A DNA stretch of 64,000 nucleotides from Pogonophryne albipinna. Taxonomy: Eukaryota > Chordata > Actinopteri > Perciformes > Artedidraconidae. Positions 42,425 to 54,516 of the stretch are shown one piece after another. The stretch's first letter is position 1. Every line of letters begins with the position of its first letter. Under the pieces are notes generated by a model that did no database searches, was not told the origin of the DNA, and saw nothing but the letters and a program-made list of their open reading frames with translations. The translations under genes were made by a program, and so were the position numbers. Where the stretch lies: NCBI GenBank assembly GCA_028583405.1, contig CM053253.1, forward strand, positions 677,013 through 741,012. The letters are read 5' to 3'.

Positions 42425-44360
42425 GTCATTTCTCAAAGATGGTGTGGCATATAGGGAGGTGCAATCTCCTGATGGTATAGACTGTATTATAGTGGACATC
42501 TGCAACCCTAGAAAACAAGATAACATTAGGATAATCAATTTATACAACCCATGTCCAAATCTAACCACTGATATATTTAAAGAAATAGCAGAAAAATAAA
42601 CATAGGAAGGAAGTTTGGTGTGGTGATTTCAATGCACACAACAGTCTATGGGGCAGCAACCATACAGACGGTAACGGAAATATAGTGGAGGAAATGCTGG
42701 AGGAAAGAACACTAGTATGCCTTAATGATGGACATGGCACAAGAGTAGATGTTCACAGGGGGAAGGTCTCATGCCTGGATCTGACATTAGTGTCAAACTG
42801 TTTGGTTCATGCGAATGGTTTGTTTTGAATAACTCCACTGTAGGAAGTGACCATTATCCAGTGCTTACTAAAATGAATAATAATGTATATATGCAGGAAG
42901 GAGGTGTAATAACCAGGTGGTGCTTTGCTAAAGCTGATTGGGGGAAATGTAGGATATGGTGTGAGGAGTCGGTACACCTGCTAACATCAGAGGGAAGCAT
43001 AGAGGTCATTACAAGCCACATAACGCAACATATACTAAATGTAGCAGAGAACAGTATACCCAAAACAACAACCAAGGGTAGGAAGAAAGTGGTGCCATGG
43101 TGGAATGAGGAATGCAGCAGGGCTATTAAAGAGCGAAACGATGCATTTAGAGAATTAAAGAAACATGACACAAAATAATGTTATAAAGTATCAAAGGAAA
43201 AGGGCAGCTGCTCGTAGGACAGTAAAATACACAAAAAAGAGAACATGGAGAGAATTGTGTTCTACCATTGGCAGAGGAGTAACATTAGGTGATGTCTGGT
43301 CCATGTTTAAGCAGATGAGTGGGAAAAGGAATCTATTAAAATGCCAGCTTTGGTTGATGGGGAGAGGCTGGCAGTGACAGATAAAGAGAAGGCAGGTATG
43401 TTAGGAAGGACACTTGCAGCAGTACATAGTGGGGAGCATCTCAGTGATATCCATAGGCAGCAAAAACAGCAGTTACTAGCAGAGAATGAAAACGTGAAGG
43501 AGAAGAGACAGGATAATAGGTCAGCTCTGGATGTGGAATTAGTAAGAGTGAGTAATGATGTGGGAAAAACATTGAAAATGAAAGAGATAATGGCAATAGT
43601 GTACTTTGACATTGAAAAGGCGTATGACTGTGTGTGGAGGGAGGGGTTACTGATCACATTGAGTAGAATGGGTATTGGAGGGAGAACGTTCAATTGGGTA
43701 AGGGCCTTTTGAACAGACAGGATATTTAGAGGAAAGGTTGGAGCAGATATTTCCAATTATTTAGAAATAGAAAATGGTATTCCCCAAGGGAGTGCAGTCA
43801 GTCCAATATTATTTAACATCATGATTAATGACATATTGACATGCTTAGACACATGCATCCAATGGGCTCTACACGCAGATGATGGGGCTATTTGGATGAG
43901 GGGAAGACATGCCCCATACGTAATGGAGAAGCTAGAGCGATTAAAAAAGTGGAGAGGTGGTCATATAACTGGGGATTCAAAATGTCAGAAAGCAAGTCAT
44001 GCTACATGGTATTTACAAACAAACACAAGATTGATGGCCAACAGCTAACACTATATGATCGTCCAATGACAAAGGTGAATGAGTTCAAATACCTAGGACT
44101 GTGGTTTGATAGCAAATACACATGGAAAATGCATATTAATCAAGTGGAAACAAAATGCTAAAAAGTATTAAATGTATTGCGAGCTGTAGCTGGATGCAAC
44201 TGGGGCGCAGACAAACAAGCATTAATAGACATTTACAGATCAATGATGAGGTCCACAACAGACTATGGTTGTATAGCGTATGGAGCAGCAGCAAAAACAT
44301 CACTTACAAATGGATAGACTACAATATAAAGCCTTGAGGTGTGTATTGGAGCGATAAGTC
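42425..44360 (+). pseudogene. I/Nimb-like LINE ORF2, decayed
   Basis: Successive frames give endonuclease (INLYNPCPNL, VWCGDFNAHNSLWGSNHTDG, GSDHYPVLTKM), a linker (KKVVPWWNEECSRAIKERND), RT (YFDIEKAYDCVWREGLLIT, ENGIPQGSAVSPILFNIMIN, LHADDGAIWMRGR with His in place of Tyr) and the following SESKSCYMVFTNKHKIDG and VNEFKYLGLWFDSKYTWK, ending MDRLQYKALRCVLGAIS near 44,358. At least five frame changes and a stop in RAF*TDRIF disable it. The missing C-terminus would resemble the fragment at 8,264, so both may belong to one family. Confidence 0.75.
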
Positions 44361-44399
44361 AACTATTTGCTTATCGCGACAGGCCTATGCACACAATGA

Positions 44400-45066
44400 A
44401 ACAGTGGAAACAAACATGTGTTTGACTTTCATTAGTGAATGAAACTGTGTTGGTCATAAAATGTGTTGGTCATAAAATGTGTTCTGATCTTCATCTAAGT
44501 CACAACAATAGACAAACACAGTCTGCTTAAACTAATACCACACAAACAATTATATGTTTTCATGTTTTTATTGAACACACCATGTAAACATTCACAGTGT
44601 AGGGTGGAAACAGTGAACCCCTAGGCTAAAGACTTCTTCAAGAGCTAATTGGAGTCAGGAGTCAGCCAACCTGGAGTCCAATCAATGAGACGAGATTGGA
44701 GGTGTTGGTTAAAGCTGCCCTGCCCTATAAAAAATACACACCAGTTTTGAATGTTCTATTCTTAAGAAGCATTGCCAGATGTGAACCATGCCTCGCACAA
44801 AAGAGCTCTCAGAAGACCTACGATTAAGAATAGTTGACTTGCATAAAGCTGGAAAGGGTTCCAAAAGTATCTCTGAAAGCCTTGATGTTCATCAGTCCAC
44901 GGTAAGACAAGTTGTCTATAAATGGAGAAAGGTCAGCACTGTTGCTACTCTCCCTAGGAGTGGCCGTCCTGTAAAGATGACTGCAAGAGCGCAGAATGCT
45001 CAATGAGGGGAAGAAGAATCCTAGAGTGTCAGCTAGAGACTTAACAGCAACAGTTAAAGCCTTACA
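44400..45066 (+). pseudogene. Tc1-like transposase fragment, 3'-truncated
   Basis: An ATG at 44,788 encodes a 72-codon N-terminus of a Tc1-like transposase: the paired-like helix-turn-helix [20 protein letters not shown], then [20 protein letters not shown] and the second domain [17 protein letters not shown] frameshift at about 44,995 ends it; the other frame continues [16 protein letters not shown] to 45,066, where similarity stops. The DDE catalytic domain is absent. Upstream sequence to about 44,400 looks like the 5' part of the element, with a tandem TGTTGGTCATAAAATG. Confidence 0.75.
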
Positions 45067-45388
45067 ATGAACCGTTTGGCTTAGCTACATATCAGAGATA
45101 CATATCGTTCTTGTAATACTCTTTGTTTGTCTGGATTATATCTCACATTTGCATTAACAGTAATATATGTATAAATGCTACTAAATGAATGCAACATATA
45201 TGATACTCTACATAGAAACTACTCCGTGTATGTCACAGTTTACACTTCACCCTTTCTAAACACTGAATGAAATAGGTTTTTGATGCTTATACATTCAAAT
45301 AAACGACCTGTTTAAACTTTTAATGAGGTTTATACATTTCAGATAACGGTCAACAGTTAACGGTACAAAAATAAACTGATTTTCATGT
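45067..45388. other. Unassigned AT-rich spacer
   Basis: No gene or repeat unit recognised. Confidence 0.3.
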
Positions 45389-45396
45389 TTGGAAAG

Positions 45397-46594
45397 CAGT
45401 GGCGGATTTAGGATTGTAGGAGATCCGGGGCTTAGCCCAGGAGTTGTTGGGGGGGGGGGGGTGCAGGGGTACAGTGCTATTTTGTATAAGTGGGGGGTGA
45501 ACCGAACATCCTTTAGGGGGGTCGTCGCCTCCTCTGGGGGGGTCCGGGGGCATGCTCCCCCGGGAAGATTTTTTTTTAAATATTGAAGTTGAAAGCATCA
45601 ATCTGGTGCACTTTGAGAGCAACATTAACCCTACCTTAATAATACCTTAAAGCGGACAAAAGGCACTGGAGAACACTCATTAACACCCTTTAATGAAGCA
45701 AACTAATGCCTTAACTCACTCAAACAGTCGTTTACTTATTAAGGTGAAACGAATGTGCGTAGAGTTTTAAAGGAAGCGGATAGTCTCACCTTGATTCTGG
45801 CGCATTGCTTATCGTTTTATAGATCTATTCTCATCCACCATCTTTGTTTGTGACATAAAAATGTGTAAGAGTCACGTTTCTGAATCGGACACTCTGATGC
45901 AGTCACAGCCAATCGGAGTCTGATTCAGAGGGTTGCCTGTCAGTTCCGTTGTTATGTGTACTGAAACGAGAGCCGGTATAATTCCACATGGGAAAACAAA
46001 ATAAAAAATGGAATACGTTATTTTAGTGTCTTAAAAGTAGACTGAGGTATGAAGGGGTAACGTTACATCTTAGGATAATTTTTAGTCATGTTCTGTATAC
46101 ATACTAACATATAAGCGTATACCTAGTGTGGTTACTCCATGTTTACTAACTATAACATTAACGTTACATCACTCTTTTTCACTTCTTACTCAGTCAGCCA
46201 GAGTGCAGATATCACCATTAGATTCACAAACCTGAAACATCATCCATTTCTTCACTGCTGGTGATGACATTGTTGTCAGCTGCTGATACTGCTGCTGCTG
46301 CAGCTTGTTAAGACAATAACTTTCTAATATCCATAACTGTATAGGCTATTAGCTTAAAACTCGTCAGGCACTAGGAAGGATCACTTCTACTTCAGGGCAG
46401 GCTACGCAGTACGCAGGCTAATGTCCCGCAGCGGATGCCTCTCTGGTGGACTCCGGTACTGCACATTACTCCCGAGACGTTTTCAAAACAAAAAAAAATG
46501 TTTTTTTTTTGTTTTTTTTAAGTGAAACATCCGGGGCTTTTCAGAAAACATCCGGGGCTTGAGCCCAAGTAGCCACCCCCTAGCGCCGCCACTG
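45397..46594. mobile_element. hAT-like MITE, 1,198 bp, 8-bp target duplication
   Basis: Ends CAGTGGCGGATTTAG and TAGCGCCGCCACTG are imperfect inverted repeats. TTGGAAAG flanks both sides (45,389-45,396 and 46,595-46,602). The left third has the GTCCGGGGGCATGCTCCC block and one or two 22-bp minisatellite units also found at 13.2 and 5.3 kb. ACATCCGGGGCTT occurs twice near the right end. No intact transposase. Confidence 0.8.
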
Positions 46595-46602
46595 TTGGAA
46601 AG

Positions 46603-46890
46603 TAAATAAAGTTCATTTACTCAAATACAGATTGCAGGTAGTTTTATTAGCTGAAGTATTTTCATTTGATGTCACTTTATACTACTCCTTCATTACATAC
46701 CAGATATAAAGATGTACTTTTAATAAGATGAGAGAAGAGTTACACATCATGTGAAACTAAAACTGGTATATCTACATATATATAATCAATGAGTAAATGT
46801 GTCTTTCAGACGCCCCTTGATTACATGATGGTTATTAAGTCATCTCAATATATTTCTGTTTTCTTTCTGCTGATTCTCTGTCATTAAGGT
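46603..46890. other. Unassigned spacer before the PWWP exon
   Basis: AT-rich; ends in CTGCTGATTCTCTGTCATTAAG, which could be an intron 3' end or 5' leader of the exon that follows. Confidence 0.3.
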
Positions 46891-46903
46891 GAGAGTTATC
46901 ACG

Positions 46904-46980
46904 ATGCCGGGGAAAAACGGGGACCAGTTCAAACAGGGAGACCTGGTGTTCGCCAAGATGAAGGGATTCCCCCACTGGCC
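46904..46980 (+). pseudogene. Truncated first coding exon of an HDGF/PSIP1-type PWWP protein
   Basis: The ATG frame starts with MPGKNGDQ and then FKQGDLVFAKMKGFPHWP, the start of the PWWP domain as in the HDGF/LEDGF (PSIP1) family, where the domain binds methylated histone H3K36 nucleosomes and DNA. After HWP the sequence changes abruptly into a transposon (TACTACGAAGCAGG), so the expected ARI/ARV continuation is missing; the frame stops about 28 codons later. No later exon of the family is seen. It may be a processed or partial gene copy, or an exon captured by the transposon. Confidence 0.55.
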
Positions 46981-48507
46981 TACTACGAAGCAGGATTTTC
47001 GCTTAGCGGCTAAATTCAGGGGAAACTCCGGCTTTCCGGTCCTACGAAGCTGGTTCTCTTTTTAGCGGGCTAGATCTCCATGGTAACTGATGCTTAGCAG
47101 CTAACCAGGGGGGTATACTACGAAGCAGGATTTTCGTTTAGCAAGATAACTTCTGGGATTTCCGGTACTACGAAGCTGGTTCACTTTTTAGCGGGCTAGA
47201 TCTCCATGGTGACTTATCCTGGAACCTAGTCTGTGCTCCGAAGCAGGATAGGTTCCAAGATAAGAGATCAACTCAGCGAAAGCACCACGCCTGCTGACCA
47301 ATCAGAGCTCAGTGTGCGGAGGTAATACAGTTTAAACTGCCGTTGTAGGAAAGACGGCCGGCCAAAATCACCGACTGTGTGAACGTGAAAATGAATAGAA
47401 TATCACCTCCATCTTCAGAGCAATCTGACTATTATAACTATTATACTATTATGTTAAGAAAGCTTAATTAAATATCTGCCACAACATAAGTAACCGGATC
47501 AAAGTAACATTACGTAGCCTACAGTCCGCGGCACTGTGAGTGCAGACGTCGATATGTGCCATTATCATTCATATCACATCATAATGTATCATATATTTCC
47601 TTATCTGAGTCAGCTGAGCCGTATCTGGCCGTGCAACACTCACAGTGTCACATACTGTATGCATAACTATTATTCTAAGCAACACATTAAGTTGACGAAA
47701 CACTCGAGTCAAATGTAATTAAAGTCAGATCCACTCGTGTCTTGGACGGGGCAGTGATATCATAAACCTGTTAATGTACGCATTCAAACACTTGTTCTTT
47801 TACCAGCTGTATTCACCTTGCATGTGCAGCTCTGTGGCTTTGATCCTGGATCAAGTGTTTAAGTCATGGATGTTTAAAGTTTAACTTCTACATATTTGAC
47901 TAATATTATAGATGACTTTTCAGGAAGTATGACGCTGCGCTGTCAGTACGCTTCTCCATGTTTGTGATTGGTCGAATGCTCCAGATACCACCCCTTTCAT
48001 GTGAACGCGCACCTAACTAGATAGGACACGGCTGGCTTGAGCGAACGAGTTGATAGCCAGCGTCGTAGGACAGTTTAGCGAGAGCGGCTTTGTTTTGGAT
48101 TAAGTCAACCGGATAACTCAAAACATATCCAGGATAGGTTGAACTAGATTCGTAGTATACCCCCCTGGTCGGGACCAGGTTAGGTTGCAGGCTAAGAGCT
48201 CAACTCAGTGAAAGCACCGCCTGCTGACCAATCAGAGCTCAGTGTGCGGAGTTTAAAGCGATCAAGTCATATTACAGGAGAAAGGAAATACAGAAAAGCT
48301 GCCGTTGCAGGAAAGACGGCCGGCAAAAATCACCGACTGTGTGAACGTGAACATGAATAGAATATCACCTCCATCTTCAGAGCAATCTGACTATTAGAAC
48401 ATTAGCGTTAAGAAATCTTATTTAAATATCTGCCACAACATAAGTAACCGGATCAGAGTAACATTAAGTACAGTCCGCGGCATATCACATCATAATGTAT
48501 CATATAT
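46981..48507. mobile_element. TACTACGAAGC transposon, outer copy, interrupted and truncated
   Basis: 46,981-47,105 and 48,169-48,507 match parts of the inner element (shared CTACGAAGCTGGTTC, CACCGCCTGCTGACCAATCAG-like, CAGAGCAATCTGACTATTA). The inner element lies between them. The left end begins TACTACGAAGCAGG without the GGGGGTA of the inner copy, and the right end is cut at 48,507. Confidence 0.6.
47105..48168. mobile_element. Non-autonomous TIR element, inner copy (about 1.06 kb)
   Basis: Perfectly inverted ends CCAGGGGGGTATACTACGAA and TTCGTAGTATACCCCCCTGG-like sequence bound it. It is related to the outer copy it interrupts, i.e. one family member jumped into another. No transposase. 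Target duplication not resolved. Confidence 0.7.
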
Positions 48508-48644
48508 CCAACCCGGTATCACGGCAAGACGTGAACATGTGACGATTTCAACCCTGTCTCCTAAAAATTACGTTCCGACAGAACAAAACTGCATTCTCAA
48601 TTACGTTTAGCTAGAAACGTATTTTCTCCCACGTTACGTTTCTT

Positions 48645-48827
48645 ATGAACGTATCTCAAATACGTTTATTTTCTACATATCTTCTAGAAACATATTTTCT
48701 CCCACGTTACGTTTCTTATGAACGTATCTCAAATACGTTTATTTTCTACATATCTTTGCCATTTGTTGTCTTGCTTATAATAATGATAATAGTCATTTAT
48801 AAATATCATTTTAGAGCACACATTTGA
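48645..48827 (+). other. 60-codon frame mirrored in both inverted arms
   Basis: The frame, with a hydrophobic segment (LPFVVLLIIMIIVIYKY), recurs at 52,328-52,146 on the minus strand with a single visible change (V to I). Conservation is expected from arm homology alone, so it is not evidence of a protein. Confidence 0.2.
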
Positions 48828-50440
48828 AATCAGTAGGCGAGGCTGTAATTTCTCCAGCTGTTACTCTCATGAGCGAGACAGAAAATAATAGTTTTAACAG
48901 CCAAAAAGCTGCTGTGTCGTTTATTGCACCTCAAACATTAAAACAAATCCAGAGTTACGTGTTTCTGAACTTCCTCTAAGAAGAAAGGACAGTAACAGAA
49001 GAGCTCTGTGGCTTCAGGCTTGATCGCCGTTCAAATGACAGCGTTGGTTTCCCCAAAAGTGGGCGGGGCTGTAAAGTGACGTAGATTTTACTCTCATCTA
49101 TTATTCAAAACCATTCTATTTATTCTAACGTAAATTACATGCCAGTGTTTTATCTTTTTATTTATTTGTTTTTATTTTAAATCGTATAATGTCGGACTTG
49201 TTTTTCCGTCTGTGAGGAAAAGAAATGGGGCTCAGAGCCTCAAATACTGAAATCTGTATTTTTGTAAATCTTTTTTTCCTTCTAATTTGTTATTATTTTC
49301 TAAATAATACACTGTTATTTACTCACCAATAACACACAATTATCCTTGTTTTTATTTATTTGTTTAATTCTATAATCTTGGGCTTTTTAGCCGTAAATAA
49401 AGTCACCGGAAACAGACGTAGGCCTATAATGGACATTTCGAGCGATACACACCACAAACCCACTGAACAGATTACCCAAGATCCTCAGCTTGAAGCTCGT
49501 TGATTGGATGTTTTAGCCGCAATGCATGTTGGGATATGATGTTAATGCGATATGAAATCCGAAAACATTTAAAAAAAAAAAAAAAAATACTTTATTCCAA
49601 GTTTTCTTGCTTTTCTCTTTGGAAGTCATCACATAACGGCATTGTAATACACGGTTCGGCTGCATTAAATATTACAGATCTGCTGTAGTTCTTTATTTAT
49701 AGAGCCCTGATGAGAAGACTTCTGGACAAACAGGAGAACTGCCGCCAAAACTGAATATGTGACGTGGATCATAAATATATCAACAATTAAACAACATCTT
49801 GCATTTCTTTTCACAAAATACGTCTCCTTGCAGTATCAATAGTAATTTGGCTGACTTTTATATTTGGTCCAATTGGTAGATAGGTTATATTTACACCATA
49901 ACGGTGCACAGCTGATAGAAAAGGACTTGTAGTTTTTAAAGATATTACTGATTTTCTTTGAATATAAGAATGTAAATACTGAGTTGAGAGAATAGTCAGG
50001 GATTTTGGGTGATGGGAGACACATCTAGCAATATCCTGTACAATTATGTAAAAACATGAATAAAACTACACATCTTCAGATGTTATACACAAGTGTCCTA
50101 CACTAATAATACAAAGTTATTATTAGTATGCTGTGTGTACCTTGTGTGCACCGCCTAGTGGTTAAAGCACGTTATTGAATTATTTTTGTTGAATAATGTT
50201 ATTTTTGTTGAATAATGTTATTTGATGAAAAACATATTAAGAGTACATACTTTCATAGAGGGAAAGTAGAAGGTCAATGATAGAAATATAAAATATAAAA
50301 AATCAAGAAGATACTATAAGTGATCTCTACAATAAAACAGTTTAGTGCAGGATGTACAAAGATATTAATATGAGGATGTGCAAAACAGACAAACTAATTA
50401 ACCTTTATTAACACATTAAAGAATACTTTAGGTTAAGGTC

Positions 50441-50800
50441 TGTCACGGCTGGAGGGCAAGGTACGCAGGACCCAAATGCAGAATATCCAAATTCAAAATA
50501 CTTTTGTTGCAAAACTAGCAACAAAGTAAAACTAAGGCAAGGCAAAAACACATAAATCCCTCTGAACAAAAACCCTTCCAACAACATCAATAATCCCACA
50601 AAGACAGACAGAAAAACCAGAACTTAAATGCACACAAACTAATCAACTGAACAGGACACAGGTGAGGGGGGAGGAGACAACACAGGGCACCAGGTGCACA
50701 CAATCAGCAGTAACAGAAAAGACGGGAGGGGGAACACAGAGAAAGGAAACCAAAGACAGAACTAGACATGACAAAAACACAACACAGACAGATCGTGACA
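50441..50800. mobile_element. 360-bp TG...CA element with 5-bp target duplication
   Basis: Begins TGTCACGGCTGGAGG and ends GATCGTGACA, with AGGTC at 50,436-50,440 and 50,801-50,805. TG/CA ends, short inverted TGTCACG/CGTGACA and 5-bp duplication fit a solo LTR; a MITE is the alternative. It lies in the interior of the 3.9 kb element. Confidence 0.7.
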
Positions 50801-52465
50801 AGGTCTTCTTTCAAATAAGAAAAAGCTTTGGGGGTATCTATCTACAGATAAATATTAAGCCTGACAAAGTACTTAACGTCTAATATATTGCTTTCCTGCA
50901 ATGTTAACTATGTTGAAGCACTTATTTTAACTGATATTATACACATTAATTATACTCTTATGTAGATAGAATAAGAAATGTGCAGAATGACAGTTTAATG
51001 GTGGAGGTACACACATGTTGATAGATGTCGTAATGCACTGTTGAGGAACCTGCGACCCAAGATTTTCATTCATTGCATAACTACACTAGTTGTGAATATG
51101 ATATGTCAATAAACCTTAGAAAATCTTGAAATCTTGAAAGGGATGTGCAAAATAGCCATTATATACCGTCTTCAATTAACTATTAGTAGAGAATAACGAG
51201 TAATTCATATACTTTATAGAGATCTGCAGATAAATGTTTAGTCTTCTCGAGCACCAACTATCAAATATCTCTCCTGATTGTTGGCACTTGACAATCACCT
51301 TCCCTGAATTTTACTCAGGTGTAACTAAAGTCTGCTTTAAGGGTTGTTTATATTTCACATCATTAATCAGAATCTGCAAAGTAACTAAAATAAATGTAGT
51401 GGAGTAAAAATACCAGGTTAACCTCTGAATTGTAGTGGAGTAGAATTACAAAGTAACAATGAGCTGTCATGTGGGTATATATTAATGCTGCGCATTATGG
51501 ACACAAGCGATTTTCACCCATTTAGTAATTACATGTTTTAAATGTGTACACACCAATGTGTTTCCTATCGCCTAAACCTCCAGACACAGTTTAATACTGT
51601 CAACTTCTAATTTTGGGGAAAACGTCTTTTAAAACTACAATTCCCAGTAGAGACGTGCCTTAGAGAGCATGTTGCGAAACACAATAGCCAGCATGTGTAT
51701 TTCTGGGAGGGCGTTCGAGTCCAGTTTTGAATAGTCTGCCGTGGTTTCGTTCCATTTCAAAGAGCTTGACGCTCGGCGTAACCTTGGTGCACTGCCACTC
51801 CAACATCCAATCCCAGAGCTAGAAGATTAATCACGGGGTTTGTCAACGGGACTGTAGTCCCAAACAATAGCTGGGGATTATGGGTAGTGTAGTGTCTTCG
51901 GCCATCCTAAACTGATTTTTTTTTCGGATATCATATTGCATTAACAACATCACATCTGGTGTCACAGAGATCTTCTGTTACTGTCCTTTCTTCTTAGAGG
52001 AAGTACAGAAACACGTAACTCTGGATTTGTTTTAATGTTTGAGGTGCAATAAACGACACAGCAGCTTTTTGGCTGTTAAAACTATTATTTTCTGCCTCGC
52101 TCATGAGAGTAACAGCTGGAGAAATTACAGCCTCGCCTACTGATTTCAAATGTGTGCTCTAAAATGATATTTATAAATGACTATTATCATTATTATAAGC
52201 AAGACAATAAATGGCAAAGATATGTAGAAAATAAACGTATTTGAGATACGTTCATAAGAAACGTAACGTGGGAGAAAATATGTTTCTAGAAGATATGTAG
52301 AAAATAAACGTATTTGAGATACGTTCATAATGAACGTAACGTGGGAGAAAATACGTTTCTAGCTAAACGTAATTGAGAATGCAGTTTAGTTCTGTGGGAA
52401 CGTAATTTTTAGGAGACAGGGTTGGACGATTTACCATGCTGGGAGACGTGAATATGTCACGGTTT

Positions 52466-52895
52466 TTTCCCTTCAAAACGTGACAGTTACACGGTATTGT
52501 TAACCCATGTTAACCAGTGGAGAAATACCCGGAAGTACCAAGCAAAGGCTCTACCGCGCCTATTGGTCAGATGTTTTTAATTTATTTTGTAATCCTCGCA
52601 CTCGATTTCACCGATTTTCTTGTGGCTCTAGCTGGTCGACACCTCTTTTAGCAGAAACAAAGGCTACATTCATGTATTACATCGATGTTAATCCCCTTCA
52701 AACGTGACAGTTACACGGTATTGTTAACATGGAGAAATACCCGGAAGTGCCAAGCAAATGGTCTACCGAGCCTATTGGTCGGTTTTTATTGTCAAAATTA
52801 GATGTTTTTAATTTATTTTTTAATCGTCACACTCGATTTCGCCGATTTTCTTGTGGCCCGAGCTGGTCGACACCTCTTTTAGCAGAAACAATAGA
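52466..52895. repeat. ~220-bp tandem duplication
   Basis: CGTGACAGTTACACGGTATT, GGAGAAATACCCGGAAGT, CTGGTCGACACCTCTTTTAG recur in the same order at about 52,478-52,650 and 52,703-52,890, with small differences. No gene. Confidence 0.7.
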
Positions 52896-53282
52896 GGCTT
52901 CTCAATACTCAAATTTCCCCTCCTCGACTCCTCGGTTCTCCGGTAGTGACCCGGAAATGAATTTCAGCGCGCCATTTTGAAGGACATCTCATTTCTCTAA
53001 ATGCACACCGAGGATCGAGCGTCGAGAAGGCTCTCTGGAGGAGCTCTAACCGAGGATACACTGATGGTTCCTGCACGGCTCCTCCGTGGATGCATTTCCG
53101 GGAACGGTGGAGGCGTGACGCACGGCTGGACTTATCTCAGCCAATGACAGCTCTGCATGCATCCCCTGGATATTATTGTAGAAACTGCTTTCATCGCAAC
53201 GCGATGTTTACAGTGGCCCTTTCTAATTTCATCAAATCCCCCTCCTCGACTCCTCGACTCCTCGGTCCTCCGGTAGTGACCC
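52896..53282. other. GC-richer repeat sequence
   Basis: CCTCCTCGACTCCTCGG and CTCCGGTAGTGACCCGG occur at 52,919-52,953 and again at 53,246-53,284, probably subterminal parts of a MITE. No gene seen. Confidence 0.4.
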
Positions 53283-54509
53283 GGGCCCTTTCTCATTTCT
53301 CTAACTCCCCTCCTCGACTCCCCTCCTCGACTCCTATCCTCGAGACTTAGTCCCGCCCACAGGAGATGCGAGCCGAGGAGCCGAGGAGGGGAACGGAGGA
53401 GAGAGGAGGGGAAGCAGCAGGCGGTTAGAGAAATGAGAACTCCTCTCCTCTGAGAGGTCATTTTAAAGAGACTCCATTAATGATGACAGGAGGCACAGCA
53501 GCCCTCTGTCTGATGGACAGATGTGTTCATGATGACTTATTTACTTTGATTCATTCACAGTGCGGTATAATGAGACACTAACAGGCTACAGATGAGGACA
53601 CACACACACATACACACATATATATATGTATATATTTATATACATATATATACAATTTCAGAATCAAACAGAGCACTCTCATAATAACGTAACACTATCA
53701 GAGACTGGATATATCCCCCTGGACGCGATGTTTCCAGAGAGAACAGCTGTGAGGTCCGTGCAGAAAGCAGAGCAGTGTGTATAATATATATCACTCAGTA
53801 TAACAGGCCTACTCTCTTTATTTGCTGTAGTTTAGTAGATATCTACAAACAAAGAGTCCATATTTTTCTAAAACCATTTAGTGCTTCACATAATAAAATA
53901 CACAACGGCTGTTAGGCTGTAGGTGCGTGTGTGTGGTACAGTGTGTGCGTAGATGCAGCGGACAGACAGGTCTCAGTTGGTTTGGTGTCCTCTGCTTACT
54001 TTTAATACTTGTAAATAAAACTTTTGGCCTGTAATTTATTTTCCTCATTGTAGCGACCAGAGAGGGGGGGGGGGGGGATATATCCAGTCTCTGATAGTGT
54101 TACGTTAATATGAGAGTGCTCTGTTTGATTCTGAAATTGTATATATATGTATATAAATATATACATATATGTGTGTGTGTGTGTCCCCCCCCGCATCTGT
54201 AGCCTGTTATTGTCTCATTATACCGCACTGTGAATGAATCAAAGTAAGTATAGAAGTGGTCATGAACACATCTGTCCATCAGACAGAGGGCTGCTGTGCC
54301 TCCTGTCATCATTAATGGACGTCTCTTTAAAATGACCGCTCAGAGGAGAGGAGTTCTCATTTCTCTAACCGCCTGCTGCTTCCCCTCCTCTCTCCTCGGT
54401 TCCCCTCCTCCGCTCCTCGGCTCACATCTCCTGTGGGCGGGACTAAGTATCGAGGATAGGAATCGAGGAGGGGAGTCGAGGAGGGGAGTTAGATAAATGA
54501 GAAAGGGCC
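53283..54509. repeat. Foldback element with ~440-bp inverted arms
   Basis: 53,283-53,720 and 54,070-54,509 are inverted copies: the outer ends are GGGCCCTTTCTCATTTCTCT and its inverse, and the arms share CAGCCCTCTGTCTGATGGAC and CCCGCCCACAGGAGATG. Arms include a CA/TA-rich microsatellite. The 350-bp spacer has no gene. A G-run of about 13 bases at 54,066-54,078 marks one arm's inner end. Confidence 0.75.
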
Positions 54510-54516
54510 TCGGAGT

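Larger units (their letters stand above)
48549..52424. mobile_element. 3.9 kb element with ~460-bp terminal inverted repeats
   Basis: Ends CAACCCTGTCTCCTAAAAAT and its inverse (ending AGGAGACAGGGTTG) begin arms of about 460 bases (48,549-49,010 and 51,965-52,424). GACGATTT flanks both sides (48,541-48,548 and 52,425-52,432), an 8-bp target duplication. Each arm carries a direct duplication built on GAACGTATCTCAAATACG. The 2.95 kb interior has no frame above about 75 codons and holds a further insertion at 50,441-50,800. The superfamily is undetermined; 8-bp duplication fits hAT. Confidence 0.8.

Noticed and set aside
53132..53461. Minus-strand frame of 109 codons
   Set aside because: Lies in the arm of the foldback element and is partly mirrored at 54,296-54,496; composition follows CCTCCTCGACT repeats.
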